Positions 27,895 through 36,007 are shown, counted from the stretch's first letter. The stretch is 64,000 nucleotides of DNA from Peptococcaceae bacterium (GCA_012517475.1 JAAYUV010000053.1:1-64000); one strand, 5' to 3'. Numbers and translations are program-made. The notes: a model not told the origin generated them from the sequence alone.

Positions 27895-28104
27895 CTAGGC
27901 AAGCGATTGTAATATTCGCAGCTCAGGCATATGGACCGCCATTGCATCTTTTTCATCTTTGGCGCCTTGTAATATCTCCTGGTAAGTATAACAGGAAATA
28001 CCGAAAGGAATATCTTGCGTCAATATCTTTTGAAAAAGCTTTATCTTATCATCAGCCTTACCTTTAAAGAAGTCTATCAGAACAGAAGTATCAACCAGTA
28101 TCAT
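27895..28104 (-). pseudogene. vapC: vapC-like PIN toxin with internal in-frame deletion
   Basis: 69 residues instead of the usual about 130. The N-terminus is normal for VapC (MILVDTSVLIDFFKG with the first acidic residue D5, and YTYQEILQGAKDEKD with the conserved glutamate). It then runs directly into DAMAVHMPELRIL, which looks like the extreme C-terminus of VapC proteins (DKDFDAMA...PELRIL). About 60 residues, including the later catalytic aspartates, are missing without loss of frame. I infer a deletion between two DxKD-like sites and a non-toxic product. It begins one base after the vapB stop. Confidence 0.75.
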
Positions 28105-28105
28105 T

Positions 28106-28306
28106 TTAGTTTTCCTCTCTCATGGCTTTGTAATCATACCCATCGGAAAACTGTATCTTACCTTGTAATTCCATGAGATTACGACGTTTATGGCGCTGAA
28201 CAAACTCCAACAGCGCATGATCTACTACTTCCTTTTTTGTTTTCAGGCCGGACAGCTTCATAGCTTGCTCCATTAACTGATCATCAATAACAATATTTGT
28301 ACGCAT
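28106..28306 (-). CDS. vapB: VapB-family antitoxin
   Basis: 66 residues, starting at ATG 28306 after a GGGGGGTG ribosome site; upstream in-frame codons would cross the promoter. MRTNIVIDDQLMEQAMKLSG and KKEVVDHALLEFVQRHKR form the ribbon-helix-helix-like N-terminal part of the VapB group that accompanies PIN toxins, and the C-terminal acidic tail would wrap the toxin. It appears intact although its toxin partner is internally deleted. Likely autorepressor at the palindrome 28322-28341. Confidence 0.85.
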   Translation of the reverse strand: MRTNIVIDDQLMEQAMKLSGLKTKKEVVDHALLEFVQRHKRRNLMELQGKIQFSDGYDYKAMREEN

Positions 28307-28321
28307 TGCATACACCCCCCA

Positions 28322-28354
28322 ATACACATTATAGTGTGTATCCGGAGATATGCG
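28322..28354 (-). promoter_or_regulatory. vapBC promoter with palindromic operator
   Basis: ATACACA (28322-28328) and TGTGTAT (28335-28341) form a perfect inverted repeat separated by six bases. On the minus strand the centre reads TATAAT, a consensus -10, with TTGCGC about 18 bases upstream as a weak -35. A repressor bound at the palindrome would cover the -10, which fits the autoregulation known for VapB-type antitoxins. Confidence 0.75.
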
Positions 28355-28409
28355 CAACTATGGCCTTTTTTAGCTCAATTTAAGATAAAATTTGTGTTAG
28401 AAGAAGATT

Positions 28410-28982
28410 TCATGTCAATATCGGTTTCAAATCGACGATTAAATCGGGAAATATGGATACTTTTATCCGGTCATCCTCCGTGTAAATTTCCGGCCTGCCA
28501 AATCTTTGGGTATCCTGTAGGACATACACACTTACAAGTTTTATGTCCGGCTCAACGATCCAATACTCTCTAACTCCTGCTTTCTCGTATTTATTAAATT
28601 TGATAAACTTATCTATTTTTGCCGATGATGGGGAAGTAATCTCAACGATCATATCAGGGGCCCCGTTACAGCCTTTATCATCTATTTTGGTTTGATCACA
28701 CACGATGGAAATATCCGGTTCGACAACTCTTTTAATATCTTCATTTTTCTTTTCGTTGCCACTCAATAATTTTACACAAAAAGGTGCTGCATAGACTTTA
28801 CACGGTTTATCCAAGAGGTATTGGTAAAACTGAGCAACAAGACCCGCGGAGATCCCTTGGTGAACCGGGGATGGCGCTGCTTGCATGTAAGCTATGCCAT
28901 CCATGATCTCCCATCGTTCGTCTTCAGGCCAGGTAAGATAATCAGCATAAGAGTATTTTCCTTCATTTTCCGGAAATGGCAT
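28410..28982 (-). CDS. Uma2-family (DUF820) restriction-endonuclease-fold protein
   Basis: 190 residues. YSYADYLTWPEDERWEIMDGIAYM, then RVVEPDISIVCD, APDMIVEITSPSSAKIDKFIKFNKYEKAGVREYWIVEPD are the diagnostic Uma2 motifs with a PD-(D/E)xK-like core (PDIS...EITS). The family is widespread and often present in many copies; its biological role is uncertain. It begins after a good AAGGGAG site and lies 22 bp downstream of the DUF4143 ATPase gene stop, so the two may be co-transcribed. Confidence 0.88.
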   Translation of the reverse strand: MPFPENEGKYSYADYLTWPEDERWEIMDGIAYMQAAPSPVHQGISAGLVAQFYQYLLDKPCKVYAAPFCVKLLSGNEKKNEDIKRVVEPDISIVCDQTKIDDKGCNGAPDMIVEITSPSSAKIDKFIKFNKYEKAGVREYWIVEPDIKLVSVYVLQDTQRFGRPEIYTEDDRIKVSIFPDLIVDLKPILT

Positions 28983-29004
28983 AGAATCAACTCCCTTGAA
29001 AAAA

Positions 29005-30270
29005 TTATATCAAACTAACAGGGATAATCCAATTGTCTTTATCAATCGGCAGTAGGTTTTCACTCAGACAGATAACTCCCCCCATTCCAAGTTCCATCCC
29101 CAGTTTATTGAGCGCTGAAAAGTGTCTTATGGCATCCTTATTTGGACTTCCGCTTTTCTTTATCTCTATTGGGTGCAGCCTATTATCCCGTTCAATGATA
29201 AGATCAATTTCCCGCTGCTCTTTGTCGCGGTAATAATAAAGGGGCGCCTGTCTGCCAACATTGTAGTAGCTTTTTATGATCTCGCTCACTACCCATGTTT
29301 CAAAAATAGCGCCTGACATTGCGCCAGTCTCCAGGGTTTCCGGAGAAGCCCATTTCGTCAGATATGCACACAATCCTGTATCCAGGAAATACATTTTGGG
29401 TGACTTTATCATCCTTTTTAAAGCATTGTTAAAGTACGGCTGGATCAAGTGAACAATACCGGATGTTACTAATATAGACATCCACTGTTTTGCGGTAGGA
29501 GCACTTATTCCCGTATCCTTTGCCAAATCGGCATAGTTTACTTCTTGTGCAGTTCTTGCGGCCACAGACGACAAAAAACGCAAAAAAGCCAACTCGTCGC
29601 CAACCTGAGTTAGATCACGTACATCACGTTGAAGATATGTTCCAATGTAAGAAGAAAAAAACATCTCTCTTTCTATATTGGTACCGGCATACAGGGCAGG
29701 CATTGACCCTTTAAAAATTAAGTTGAATGTCTCGTTCAGTTGTACCGAACCCTTTGTTTCAGCTTTTGAAAGCAGGACATCTTTGTCAGGGATAAAGGCA
29801 GCACCGTTATTCTGCAAGTAAATCTCATTATACGATAAACCAAGCAGGGGGATGATACCGACTCTGCCCGCAAGGGATTCACTTACATTTCTCATCAAAT
29901 GAAACATTTGGGAACCCGTCAGCCAATACTCGCCATTCTTTCCGCTGTTGTCCACATTTATTTTAATATAAGGAAGAAGCTGCGGCGCATACTGGATTTC
30001 ATCAATAAGCAGCGGGGGCTTATAACGCTGGAGAAATAATACCGGATCATTCACTGCCAGTTCCCGTATCATAGGATCATCAAGGCTGACATAGGTTCGA
30101 TTCGGTTCACTTACCTGCCGAAGGACAGTTGTCTTTCCAACTTGCCTGGGCCCTGTAACAAGCAAAACACGAAAAGTATCTGATGTTTTTTTAATCGTTT
30201 TCTCGATAATTCTTTTGATATACAGAAGACTCACCCCGACCAAAATAAACTTTAATTTTATATTAGTCAT
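29005..30270 (-). CDS. DUF4143-family AAA ATPase
   Basis: 421 residues. Walker A GPRQVGKTT at about 40-48, Walker B LLIDE at 87-91, sensor-like LTGSQMF, and a C-terminal DUF4143 domain with nuclease-like elements (LYYYRDKEQREIDLIIERDNRLHPIEIKKSG). Such ATPases are common in accessory regions and their role is unknown. The start is uncertain: a promoter-like TTGACA-18-TAATAT straddles the first ATG, and a GGGGTGAG stretch further in suggests initiation around codons 13-16, where homologues begin (YIKRIIEKT). Confidence 0.88.
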   Translation of the reverse strand: MTNIKLKFILVGVSLLYIKRIIEKTIKKTSDTFRVLLVTGPRQVGKTTVLRQVSEPNRTYVSLDDPMIRELAVNDPVLFLQRYKPPLLIDEIQYAPQLLPYIKINVDNSGKNGEYWLTGSQMFHLMRNVSESLAGRVGIIPLLGLSYNEIYLQNNGAAFIPDKDVLLSKAETKGSVQLNETFNLIFKGSMPALYAGTNIEREMFFSSYIGTYLQRDVRDLTQVGDELAFLRFLSSVAARTAQEVNYADLAKDTGISAPTAKQWMSILVTSGIVHLIQPYFNNALKRMIKSPKMYFLDTGLCAYLTKWASPETLETGAMSGAIFETWVVSEIIKSYYNVGRQAPLYYYRDKEQREIDLIIERDNRLHPIEIKKSGSPNKDAIRHFSALNKLGMELGMGGVICLSENLLPIDKDNWIIPVSLI

Positions 30271-30344
30271 AGTATTGCCTTATTGTCAAGCTTTTAAAAA
30301 AATCCAAACAAGGTGGGAAGAAAATACCTGTATCTTATGGTACT

Positions 30345-30378
30345 GCCAGTCCTTTATAATTGAAAAATAAAGGCTGGC
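30345..30378 (+). promoter_or_regulatory. terminator-like hairpin in the leader of GH18 gene 2
   Basis: GCCAGTCCTTTAT pairs with ATAAAGGCTGGC (12 pairs, one bulged T) and is followed by CTTTTGATTTTG. It is placed about 50 bases before the start codon. The upstream gene is divergent, so this is not the end of another plus-strand gene. It could be a transcription attenuator, or a terminator that insulates the gene. No competing antiterminator stem was clearly identified. Confidence 0.5.
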
Positions 30379-30431
30379 TTTTGATTTTGTTTATCTTTAA
30401 TTTTTAAAATCCAACAATGGAGATACGGCGT

Positions 30432-32468
30432 ATGAGAAAATCTTTACATCTTAAAGTTCATTTAAAAAAGTTAATCATATTTTTCACAATCTTTGCTTTG
30501 TTGTTTCATTTTTCCGGTCAAATGACCGGCTCTTCTGCTGCTTATGGGGAGGAAATCACAAAAAATACCGTCCGTTTGGCCGGAGATTCCCGGTACCAGA
30601 CAGCCATTAAAATCTCCAAAAACAACTGGTACGAAGCTTACAACGTCGTCCTGGCCAGGGGGGACGCTTTTCCCGATGCTTTGGCCGGAGCCGTCCTAGC
30701 CAACAGCGAACAGGTCCATGGGCCGCTCCTCCTGACGGAATCCAACGTTTTGCGTTCGGATGTCCTGGAAGAAATCCAACGCTTGCATGCGAATACGGTC
30801 TATATCCTTGGGGGAACAGGAGCGATTTCCGCAGGTGTGGAAAATGCTTTGAAGTCCAACGGCCTTCATGTTGTCCGGATTCAAGGGGATGACCGCTATG
30901 AAACGGCCGCCAACATCTCCGTTCAGGCCCTCCAGAGCAAAACACAGGCTTTTTTGGCATCCGGTGAGACTTTTGCCGATGCTTTAAGCATCTCTTCTTA
31001 TGCCGCCGCACAGGGTATTCCCCTGCTTCTGACTCCAAAAAATGAGATTCCTAGCGCTACCTTGACGGCTCTCCAAAGTCTTGGGGTTACCGATGTTACC
31101 CTGATTGGAGGCGAAAATGCCGTCAGTCTTTCGATTGAGAACCGGCTTAAAGAAGCCAACTACCATGTGGAGCGCCTGAGCGGGGATGACCGGTTCCAAA
31201 CGAATATTCAAATTATGAACCGGTTTCAATTCAACCTGGATAGAACCCTGATTGCTACCGGATTATCTTTTCCTGATGCCCTGGCCGGGTCGGTCTTAGC
31301 TGCCAGGAATAATAACCCGGTCGTTTTGGTTCCCAAAAATGACGGGCAAATTTTAGGTTCCCAAACTGATTCCTATCTGGCAGAAAACAGAAGTACGGTG
31401 AACGACTTCCTGATCCTGGGCGGGTCAGGAGCGGTAAATTATAAAATTGAGTTTTATATCCGTAACGGGAAGTTCAACCCCAGGGTCTCTTTGCAGTTCT
31501 GGGACGGCTATGCGAATAAAAGTACCTACGAGCGGATATTATCTTATGTTCCGGGTAATCTGACCGATTCCATTCAGATCCTGGTTCCCAACTTTGCCGG
31601 GGACCTGGCTTCGGACGGCAGTTTTGCCTACAGTTTTTCCGATTCAAGCATTCCCAAATACCTAACTTCTTTAGGACAAGGGAAAGGGGCTAACGTTGTC
31701 CCCATGATACAGGCCGGCGGCCAAGTTGCCGACAGCATGCTGCTCGATTCAGCAAAACGCAAAGCTTTTGTGAACAGTGCGGATAAACTTATCCGTGAAA
31801 CCGGTGCAGACGGCATCTTGGTGGATCTGGAAGATTTGGCGAATAACACCCAGCAGGGACTAACCGGCCTTATGAGGGATATTTATGGGAAATTAAACCC
31901 TCAGGGCAAAATGGTTCTCATCTCGGTCATGTCCAAAACTTCCGCCACCGCTGAACCACGGTATGTTGAGTATAATTACCATGACCTTGCGGCCTATGCG
32001 GATTATATCCAAATCATGTCCTATGATTTCTCCTATTCCACTTCGGCTCCCGGTCCGATTGCGCCAATCGAATGGGTGCGCAAAGTAATGTCCTATGCCG
32101 TCACACAAATTCCATCCGAAAAAATCCTGATGGGAGTTCCCTATTACGGAAGGGCCTGGAAACAATCAGGCAGTGCCTGGGTGTCTCAATCTTTTGGCTT
32201 GGCGAAGGCAACTGCTATCGCATCCCAATACGGCGCCGCCATTACCAGGGAAATAACCCCTGCTGACCCTGTCGGAATCCCTACTTTCCGCTATGTTGAT
32301 GAATATGGCGCTTTATGGACAGCTTACTTTGATGACCGTCAAAGCTGGGAAGCCAAATTCAGTTTGGTTGAACAATACGACTTAGGCGGAGTGGGCGGCT
32401 GGGCCATGGGTTGGATCAATGAGGTCAGTTCTTCAGATTTATACCCGCTGCTTAAGGATATGACATAA
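30432..32468 (+). CDS. CWB2-anchored GH18-family glycosidase, copy 2
   Basis: About 678 residues. ATG 30432 is preferred because TGGAG lies nine bases upstream, within a possible earlier ATG at 30417. Signal peptide with a short basic N-region, three CWB2 repeats (RLAGDSRYQTAIKIS; AFPDALAGAVLA; YILGGTGAIS), then a GH18 barrel with DGILVDLE keeping the catalytic glutamate, IQIMSYD and KILMGVPYYGRAW. It is collinear with and clearly paralogous to the gene at 25676, differing mainly in the signal region. Probably a wall glucosaminidase. Confidence 0.9.
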   Translation: MRKSLHLKVHLKKLIIFFTIFALLFHFSGQMTGSSAAYGEEITKNTVRLAGDSRYQTAIKISKNNWYEAYNVVLARGDAFPDALAGAVLANSEQVHGPLLLTESNVLRSDVLEEIQRLHANTVYILGGTGAISAGVENALKSNGLHVVRIQGDDRYETAANISVQALQSKTQAFLASGETFADALSISSYAAAQGIPLLLTPKNEIPSATLTALQSLGVTDVTLIGGENAVSLSIENRLKEANYHVERLSGDDRFQTNIQIMNRFQFNLDRTLIATGLSFPDALAGSVLAARNNNPVVLVPKNDGQILGSQTDSYLAENRSTVNDFLILGGSGAVNYKIEFYIRNGKFNPRVSLQFWDGYANKSTYERILSYVPGNLTDSIQILVPNFAGDLASDGSFAYSFSDSSIPKYLTSLGQGKGANVVPMIQAGGQVADSMLLDSAKRKAFVNSADKLIRETGADGILVDLEDLANNTQQGLTGLMRDIYGKLNPQGKMVLISVMSKTSATAEPRYVEYNYHDLAAYADYIQIMSYDFSYSTSAPGPIAPIEWVRKVMSYAVTQIPSEKILMGVPYYGRAWKQSGSAWVSQSFGLAKATAIASQYGAAITREITPADPVGIPTFRYVDEYGALWTAYFDDRQSWEAKFSLVEQYDLGGVGGWAMGWINEVSSSDLYPLLKDMT

Positions 32469-32481
32469 TTTATCTCATTAA

Positions 32482-32528
32482 AACAGACTAGCTGCCAACT
32501 TTGTCGGCAGCTATAAATATGGTCTGTT
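32482..32528. terminator. bidirectional terminator between convergent genes
   Basis: Two nested stems: an inner TAGCTGCC/GGCAGCTA (32489-32513) and an outer AACAGAC/GTCTGTT (32482-32528). T-rich sequence flanks both sides. It lies between the convergent ends of GH18 gene 2 and the coiled-coil gene and would serve both. The inner hairpin is nearly repeated at 59611-59636 after clpP. Confidence 0.75.
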
Positions 32529-32530
32529 AT

Positions 32531-32923
32531 TTAGATCGCTTTTTGTTCCAACTTGTTTAGCCTTACTTTGATTCTCTCCAAGTCTTCATATATCCCGGCA
32601 TTAATATCTTTGATATCTTTCTGCATTTTCGAAATTGTTTTATTCATGGATTTTACTTCTTTTTCAATACTATCCAGTCTGGTTAATTTTGTTTCGATTC
32701 CCTCAAGTTTTATCTCTATTCCTTCCAGGTTGGTTAATCTTGTGTCTATTTCCTCAAGTTTGGTTAATTTTGTCTCTATTCCCTCTAGCCTAGTTAATTG
32801 GGTCTCTATTCCTTCAAGTTTAGTTAATCTTGTGTCTATTTCCTCGAGTTTGATTAATTTTGTCTCTATGCCTTCAAGCATATTTAATTTTGAACTTATT
32901 TCTTTTAATAATTCTATTTCCAT
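32531..32923 (-). CDS. coiled-coil protein built of 10-residue repeats
   Basis: 130 residues. Residues about 15-90 consist of repeats of the type LEGIETKLTK / LEEIDTRLTK, each 10 residues (30 bp), with one 7-residue unit (LEGIEIK) in the middle. A more ordinary heptad stretch follows (MNKTISKMQKDIKDINAGIYEDLERIKVRLNKLEQ). No signal peptide and no membrane segment. Hydrophobic spacing within units is 3-4-3, unlike canonical heptads. Function unknown; probably a cytoplasmic oligomer. It has a GGGGGAAATGG-type start region. Confidence 0.65.
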   Translation of the reverse strand: MEIELLKEISSKLNMLEGIETKLIKLEEIDTRLTKLEGIETQLTRLEGIETKLTKLEEIDTRLTNLEGIEIKLEGIETKLTRLDSIEKEVKSMNKTISKMQKDIKDINAGIYEDLERIKVRLNKLEQKAI

Positions 32924-33016
32924 TTCCCCCGCCCCTTTTATGTCAACTCAAACATTTGTAAGAATTATACCATTTTCCAGTAACTGGTACAATATTCTTT
33001 GTCGCTCGATGAATAG

Positions 33017-33528
33017 TTATTGAACAAAGATAAGATGACAGTACGCGCCGTCATAATTGATGCTCCCTGCTCCGGTAATTCCGTTCCAGGTTGGGAGCAC
33101 AGGAACAGTGGCTGACCCGTCAAAGTTGGTATCTCCGCCTACCGTATCGTCCCTGTAATCTGTGAGGTTGATCCCCCGGATATAACCGTTTTGTTGGCAG
33201 CGGATTTTATGGTTGTAAAGGTGATGGTTTGAGCTGTGTTTGTATTCCCGCCGCCGTTCATGAGCGAGCCGGCAGGGATGGTCAGGGTATATGTCTTTCC
33301 GTTTTCCAGATTGACTTCCGGATTAATAGATAAGTTATGTGAATCGGTCATACCGATTGTGGAAGGAATGGTATTTTGCTGACTATCTTTTAAGACAATA
33401 GAATTATTTTGATTGGCCGCAAGCTGTACATCTGATGTATTAAAGAACACTTCCAGGGTTTTATCGATGAATACTCCCGCAAGAAATATTAATATTGCTT
33501 TGCTGACGGATAAATCCCGTTTCCTCAT
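33017..33528 (-). pseudogene. decayed remnant of a Big_5-domain surface protein
   Basis: The frame at 33139-33528 gives an Ig-like SbsA/Big_5 domain (NNSIVLKDSQQNTIPS, INPEVNLENGKTYTLTIPAGSLMNGGGNTN to TITFTT) fused to an unnatural start with no signal peptide. After its stop, the +1-shifted frame continues with INLTDYRDDTVGGDTNFDGS and VPTWNGITG-like residues up to a stop at 33017, which resembles the segment that follows Big_5 domains in large beta-helix surface proteins. I infer one frameshift near 33145-33180 and loss of both the N-terminal part and the bulk of the C-terminal part. Confidence 0.65.
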
Positions 33529-33702
33529 TGACTCTCCTCCACGGTCACATCATATTCCTAAATATTGTCCCGATCTCCAAGATTCTGCAACAATGCTGCG
33601 ATTTATCCATAAATGGACATGATTTACCATTTTATAATACTTCCATGATATATGATCTCATGCCGGAAAGAAATAGGAGGAGATGAAATTTTAATTAAAA
33701 AA

Positions 33703-33748
33703 GGGCTGGTTGCACGACGAACAAAAAGGTTCGTAGTACAACCAGCCC
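33703..33748 (-). terminator. long terminator hairpin after the glycan operon
   Basis: GGGCTGGTTG at 33703 pairs with CAACCAGCCC ending at 33748, extended to a 20-bp stem with two mismatches and an AAAAAG loop. On the minus strand a T-run (TTTTTTAATTAAAATTTC) follows. It would end the transcript coming from the sugar transferase gene at 34050. Confidence 0.8.
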
Positions 33749-33788
33749 ATAATTTTAAGAATGCGAGCCATGAAGAGACTACAGACTA

Positions 33789-33978
33789 GTCTCAGAAATG
33801 TATAGACAGCGTTAAGCGCGTTACGCATGCGTAACGGGATGCGAAGCGCGGCTGTTTCGACGGTCACGGATGACCTAGTGCTGCAATGGCATGGATGACA
33901 TGGAGCAGCCGCCATGGAGGCGTAAAGGCCTGAGCGGGCCTTTACAATCTGCCGAAAGCGGCTATACATTTCTGAGAC
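33789..33978. repeat. structured repeat element A (composite copy)
   Basis: Bounded by a perfect 17-bp inverted repeat, GTCTCAGAAATGTATAG (33789-33805) and its complement (33962-33978). Inside are many small palindromes: GTTACGCATGCGTAAC (33820-33835), GGTCA-CGGA-TGACC (33862-33875), GCTGC/GCAGC (33880-33909), GTAAAGGCC/GGCCTTTAC (33922-33945) and GCCG-AAAG-CGGC. The part 33838-33856 matches element B; the part 33859-33918 matches elements C and D. It lies between the sugar transferase gene and its terminator. Confidence 0.85.
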
Positions 33979-34049
33979 CTACCTGGATGAGCCCTTTTGA
34001 AATAAGCCATAAGTACTTAAATCAGTTTGCAGCATCCCTTAAATTGTTG

Positions 34050-34661
34050 TTAATAGGCATCTTTTCCGGCAAGCACGACAAAGAGAGTCTTCCAGAGAAT
34101 CTTGACATCAGCCCAGAAAGTCCAGTTTTTGACGTATTGTACATCATAGCGAAGGGTTTCCGCCAGGGTAAGCTCACTGCGGCCGTTGATCTGGGCCAGT
34201 CCGGTAACTCCGGGCGGCATGTCCAGCCGTTTTCTCTGATCAGGAGTATACTGTTCCACAATCTCCGGAACTTCAGGCCGGGGGCCGACCAGACTCATGG
34301 TTCCATTGATGATGTTTAAAAGCTGGGGAAGTTCGTCCAGGCTTGTCTTCCTTAAAAACCTGCCGCTTCGGGTTATTCTGGGGTCATCTTTTTCCTGAAA
34401 AATAAAATTCTCCGGGTCAAATTTTCCTTCCTGCTTCAGCTGCTCAATTTTGGCTTTCATCACCGCGTCGGCATTCGGAACCATAGTCCGGAACTTATAG
34501 ATGGTAAACAGCTCTCCTTTTATCCCTACCCTCTTCTGACGAAAGATGGCCGGGCCCGGGGAATCTGTCTTAATCCACAGCACAATAAAAAGCCATAAGG
34601 GGGAGATCAGAATGAGTAAAGGAACCGCTATGAAAAGATCGAGTACTCGTTTAGCCAGCAA
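34050..34661 (-). CDS. undecaprenyl-phosphate sugar transferase (bacterial sugar transferase family)
   Basis: 203 residues. KRVLDLFIAVPLLILISPLWLFIVLWI is the single N-terminal re-entrant/membrane helix; then the catalytic core GPAIFRQKRVGIKGELFTIYKFRTM, ITRSGRFLRKTSLDELPQLLNI, SLVGPRPEVPEIVEQY and PGVTGLAQINGRS. This is the PglC-like minimal phosphoglycosyl transferase that starts a lipid-linked glycan by moving a sugar-phosphate to undecaprenyl phosphate. Given the FlaA1-type dehydratase and diacetamido-uronate genes upstream, the first sugar may be an amino sugar. It is the last gene of the second glycan operon. Confidence 0.93.
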   Translation of the reverse strand: MLAKRVLDLFIAVPLLILISPLWLFIVLWIKTDSPGPAIFRQKRVGIKGELFTIYKFRTMVPNADAVMKAKIEQLKQEGKFDPENFIFQEKDDPRITRSGRFLRKTSLDELPQLLNIINGTMSLVGPRPEVPEIVEQYTPDQRKRLDMPPGVTGLAQINGRSELTLAETLRYDVQYVKNWTFWADVKILWKTLFVVLAGKDAY

Positions 34662-34726
34662 AAATTAATCACTCCAATAGACTAAAGTCCGACGTGATAT
34701 GGATATTCTCTCCACATTACGCTTCA

Positions 34727-35959
34727 TCATATACAGGATCCGGGCATATCTTGTTTGAGCTGATAAAGCCAATTCTTTATGATGCTTTGCCATGAGTAGT
34801 GTTGGATCACATATTCCCGGCCTTTACCCGAAAGTTCACGGCAATATCCCGGATTGCTTAAAAGCTTCAGGATGGTCTCAGCCAACAGCTCCGGGTTCTC
34901 CGGTTCGAGGACTATTCCCCCGCCGCTTTCCTTCACGATCTCCGCTCCCTCGCCTTCTCCCACATAAATGAGCGGCTGCCCGCTGGCCAGCGCAGGAAAT
35001 ACTTTGGAAGGCCGCACTCCTTCTGACAGCTTATATCGCCTGAGGGTAGAAAGATTAATGATGCTGAGGGAGTAATAGCGGGGGATCTCTTCTAATGGCT
35101 GAAAATCAACAAAACGGATATTTGGCAGGTTTTTCTCCCTGGAAATCTCCTCCAGCCTGGGTCTTTCCGAACCGTCACCGACAAAGAGAAAAAAGATATC
35201 CTTTTCCTTCCGCAAGATATCGGCAGCCTCAAGGGCGGTCTCAATTCCATGGGCATAACCCATTGTACCGGCATATAAAATCACGTTTTTTCCCTGAAGT
35301 CCAAGGCTTTCCTCCAGGTCTGTATCCTTCTCCCTTGGCCGGAAAAGATCGGTATCCACCCCATTTGGCAAGAATAAAATATCCTCAGAAGATACCCCTT
35401 TTTTCTTGAGTCCCTCAACAATACCCTGGGTCTGGGCGGAAAGCTTAAAGGCTTTACGGTAAAAATAAGCTTCCAGCCATTCACTCATTCGGATCAGGTG
35501 TTTATTCGTCACCAGTCCAAGCTGGACGGCGGATTCCGGCCATAAGTCGGAAACATTAAATATGTAGGGGGCTTTCTTAAAAAACGACGCGATTATGGCG
35601 GAGAAACCGATAAATAAAGGCGGAGATTCCACTACGATCAAGTCCTGCTTGCCGCTGCGGAATATTCCATAAAGGGATGAAAACACGAACGAAAAATAAT
35701 TGCACAGCCTCAGCCAAAACCTGCCCCTTTTCACCGGATAGATCCAGGTTCTCAAAACCTTGACCCCGTCCATCTCTTCCTGCGCAAACCGTTTTCCCCG
35801 GTATTCCGTAGGGATAATTCCAGTGGGATGATTCGGAAAGGCCGTCACCACGGTAACCTCATGCCCTTCATTCTTAAGCCCTTTGGCCAGTTCCCAAAGG
35901 CGGACCTGAGCCGCCCCCTTCTCCGGCGTAAAATATTGAGTTAAAAGCAAAATACGCAT
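34727..35959 (-). CDS. family 4 glycosyltransferase (WbuB-like)
   Basis: About 410 residues; ATG 35959 with GGGAG five bases upstream is preferred to a TTG four codons earlier. RILLLTQYFTPEKGAAQVRLWELAKGL and VVTAFPNHPTGIIP are typical of the WbuB/WcaI group; the donor side shows ILYAGTMGYAHGIETALEAADIL, FLFVGDGSERPRLE and a late EGVRPSKVFPALASGQPLIY with the E-x7-E type acidic pair. It adds a sugar to the lipid-linked intermediate in the cytoplasm. Element B separates it from the upstream ligase-like gene. Confidence 0.9.
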   Translation of the reverse strand: MRILLLTQYFTPEKGAAQVRLWELAKGLKNEGHEVTVVTAFPNHPTGIIPTEYRGKRFAQEEMDGVKVLRTWIYPVKRGRFWLRLCNYFSFVFSSLYGIFRSGKQDLIVVESPPLFIGFSAIIASFFKKAPYIFNVSDLWPESAVQLGLVTNKHLIRMSEWLEAYFYRKAFKLSAQTQGIVEGLKKKGVSSEDILFLPNGVDTDLFRPREKDTDLEESLGLQGKNVILYAGTMGYAHGIETALEAADILRKEKDIFFLFVGDGSERPRLEEISREKNLPNIRFVDFQPLEEIPRYYSLSIINLSTLRRYKLSEGVRPSKVFPALASGQPLIYVGEGEGAEIVKESGGGIVLEPENPELLAETILKLLSNPGYCRELSGKGREYVIQHYSWQSIIKNWLYQLKQDMPGSCI

Positions 35960-36007
35960 AAGTACTCCCAAATACCTTCAAATAAATTCCCTTATACCTT
36001 CATTCGT

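Larger units (their letters stand above)
33529..34049. other. intergenic region with terminator and structured repeat
   Basis: No gene was found. It contains a terminator-like hairpin (33703-33748), the small hairpin GAGACTA/TAGTCTC (33774-33792) and the structured element A (33789-33978). Short open frames across the element are translations of the repeat and are not considered genes. Confidence 0.6.

Noticed and set aside
33691-33969. Minus-strand open frame of about 92 codons
   Set aside because: It reads through the structured repeat and the terminator hairpin, has no ribosome site and no homologous features.
33789-33978. Element A as a retron-like non-coding RNA with flanking inverted repeats
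   Set aside because: No reverse transcriptase gene is nearby, and related copies occur in other gaps without any associated gene.
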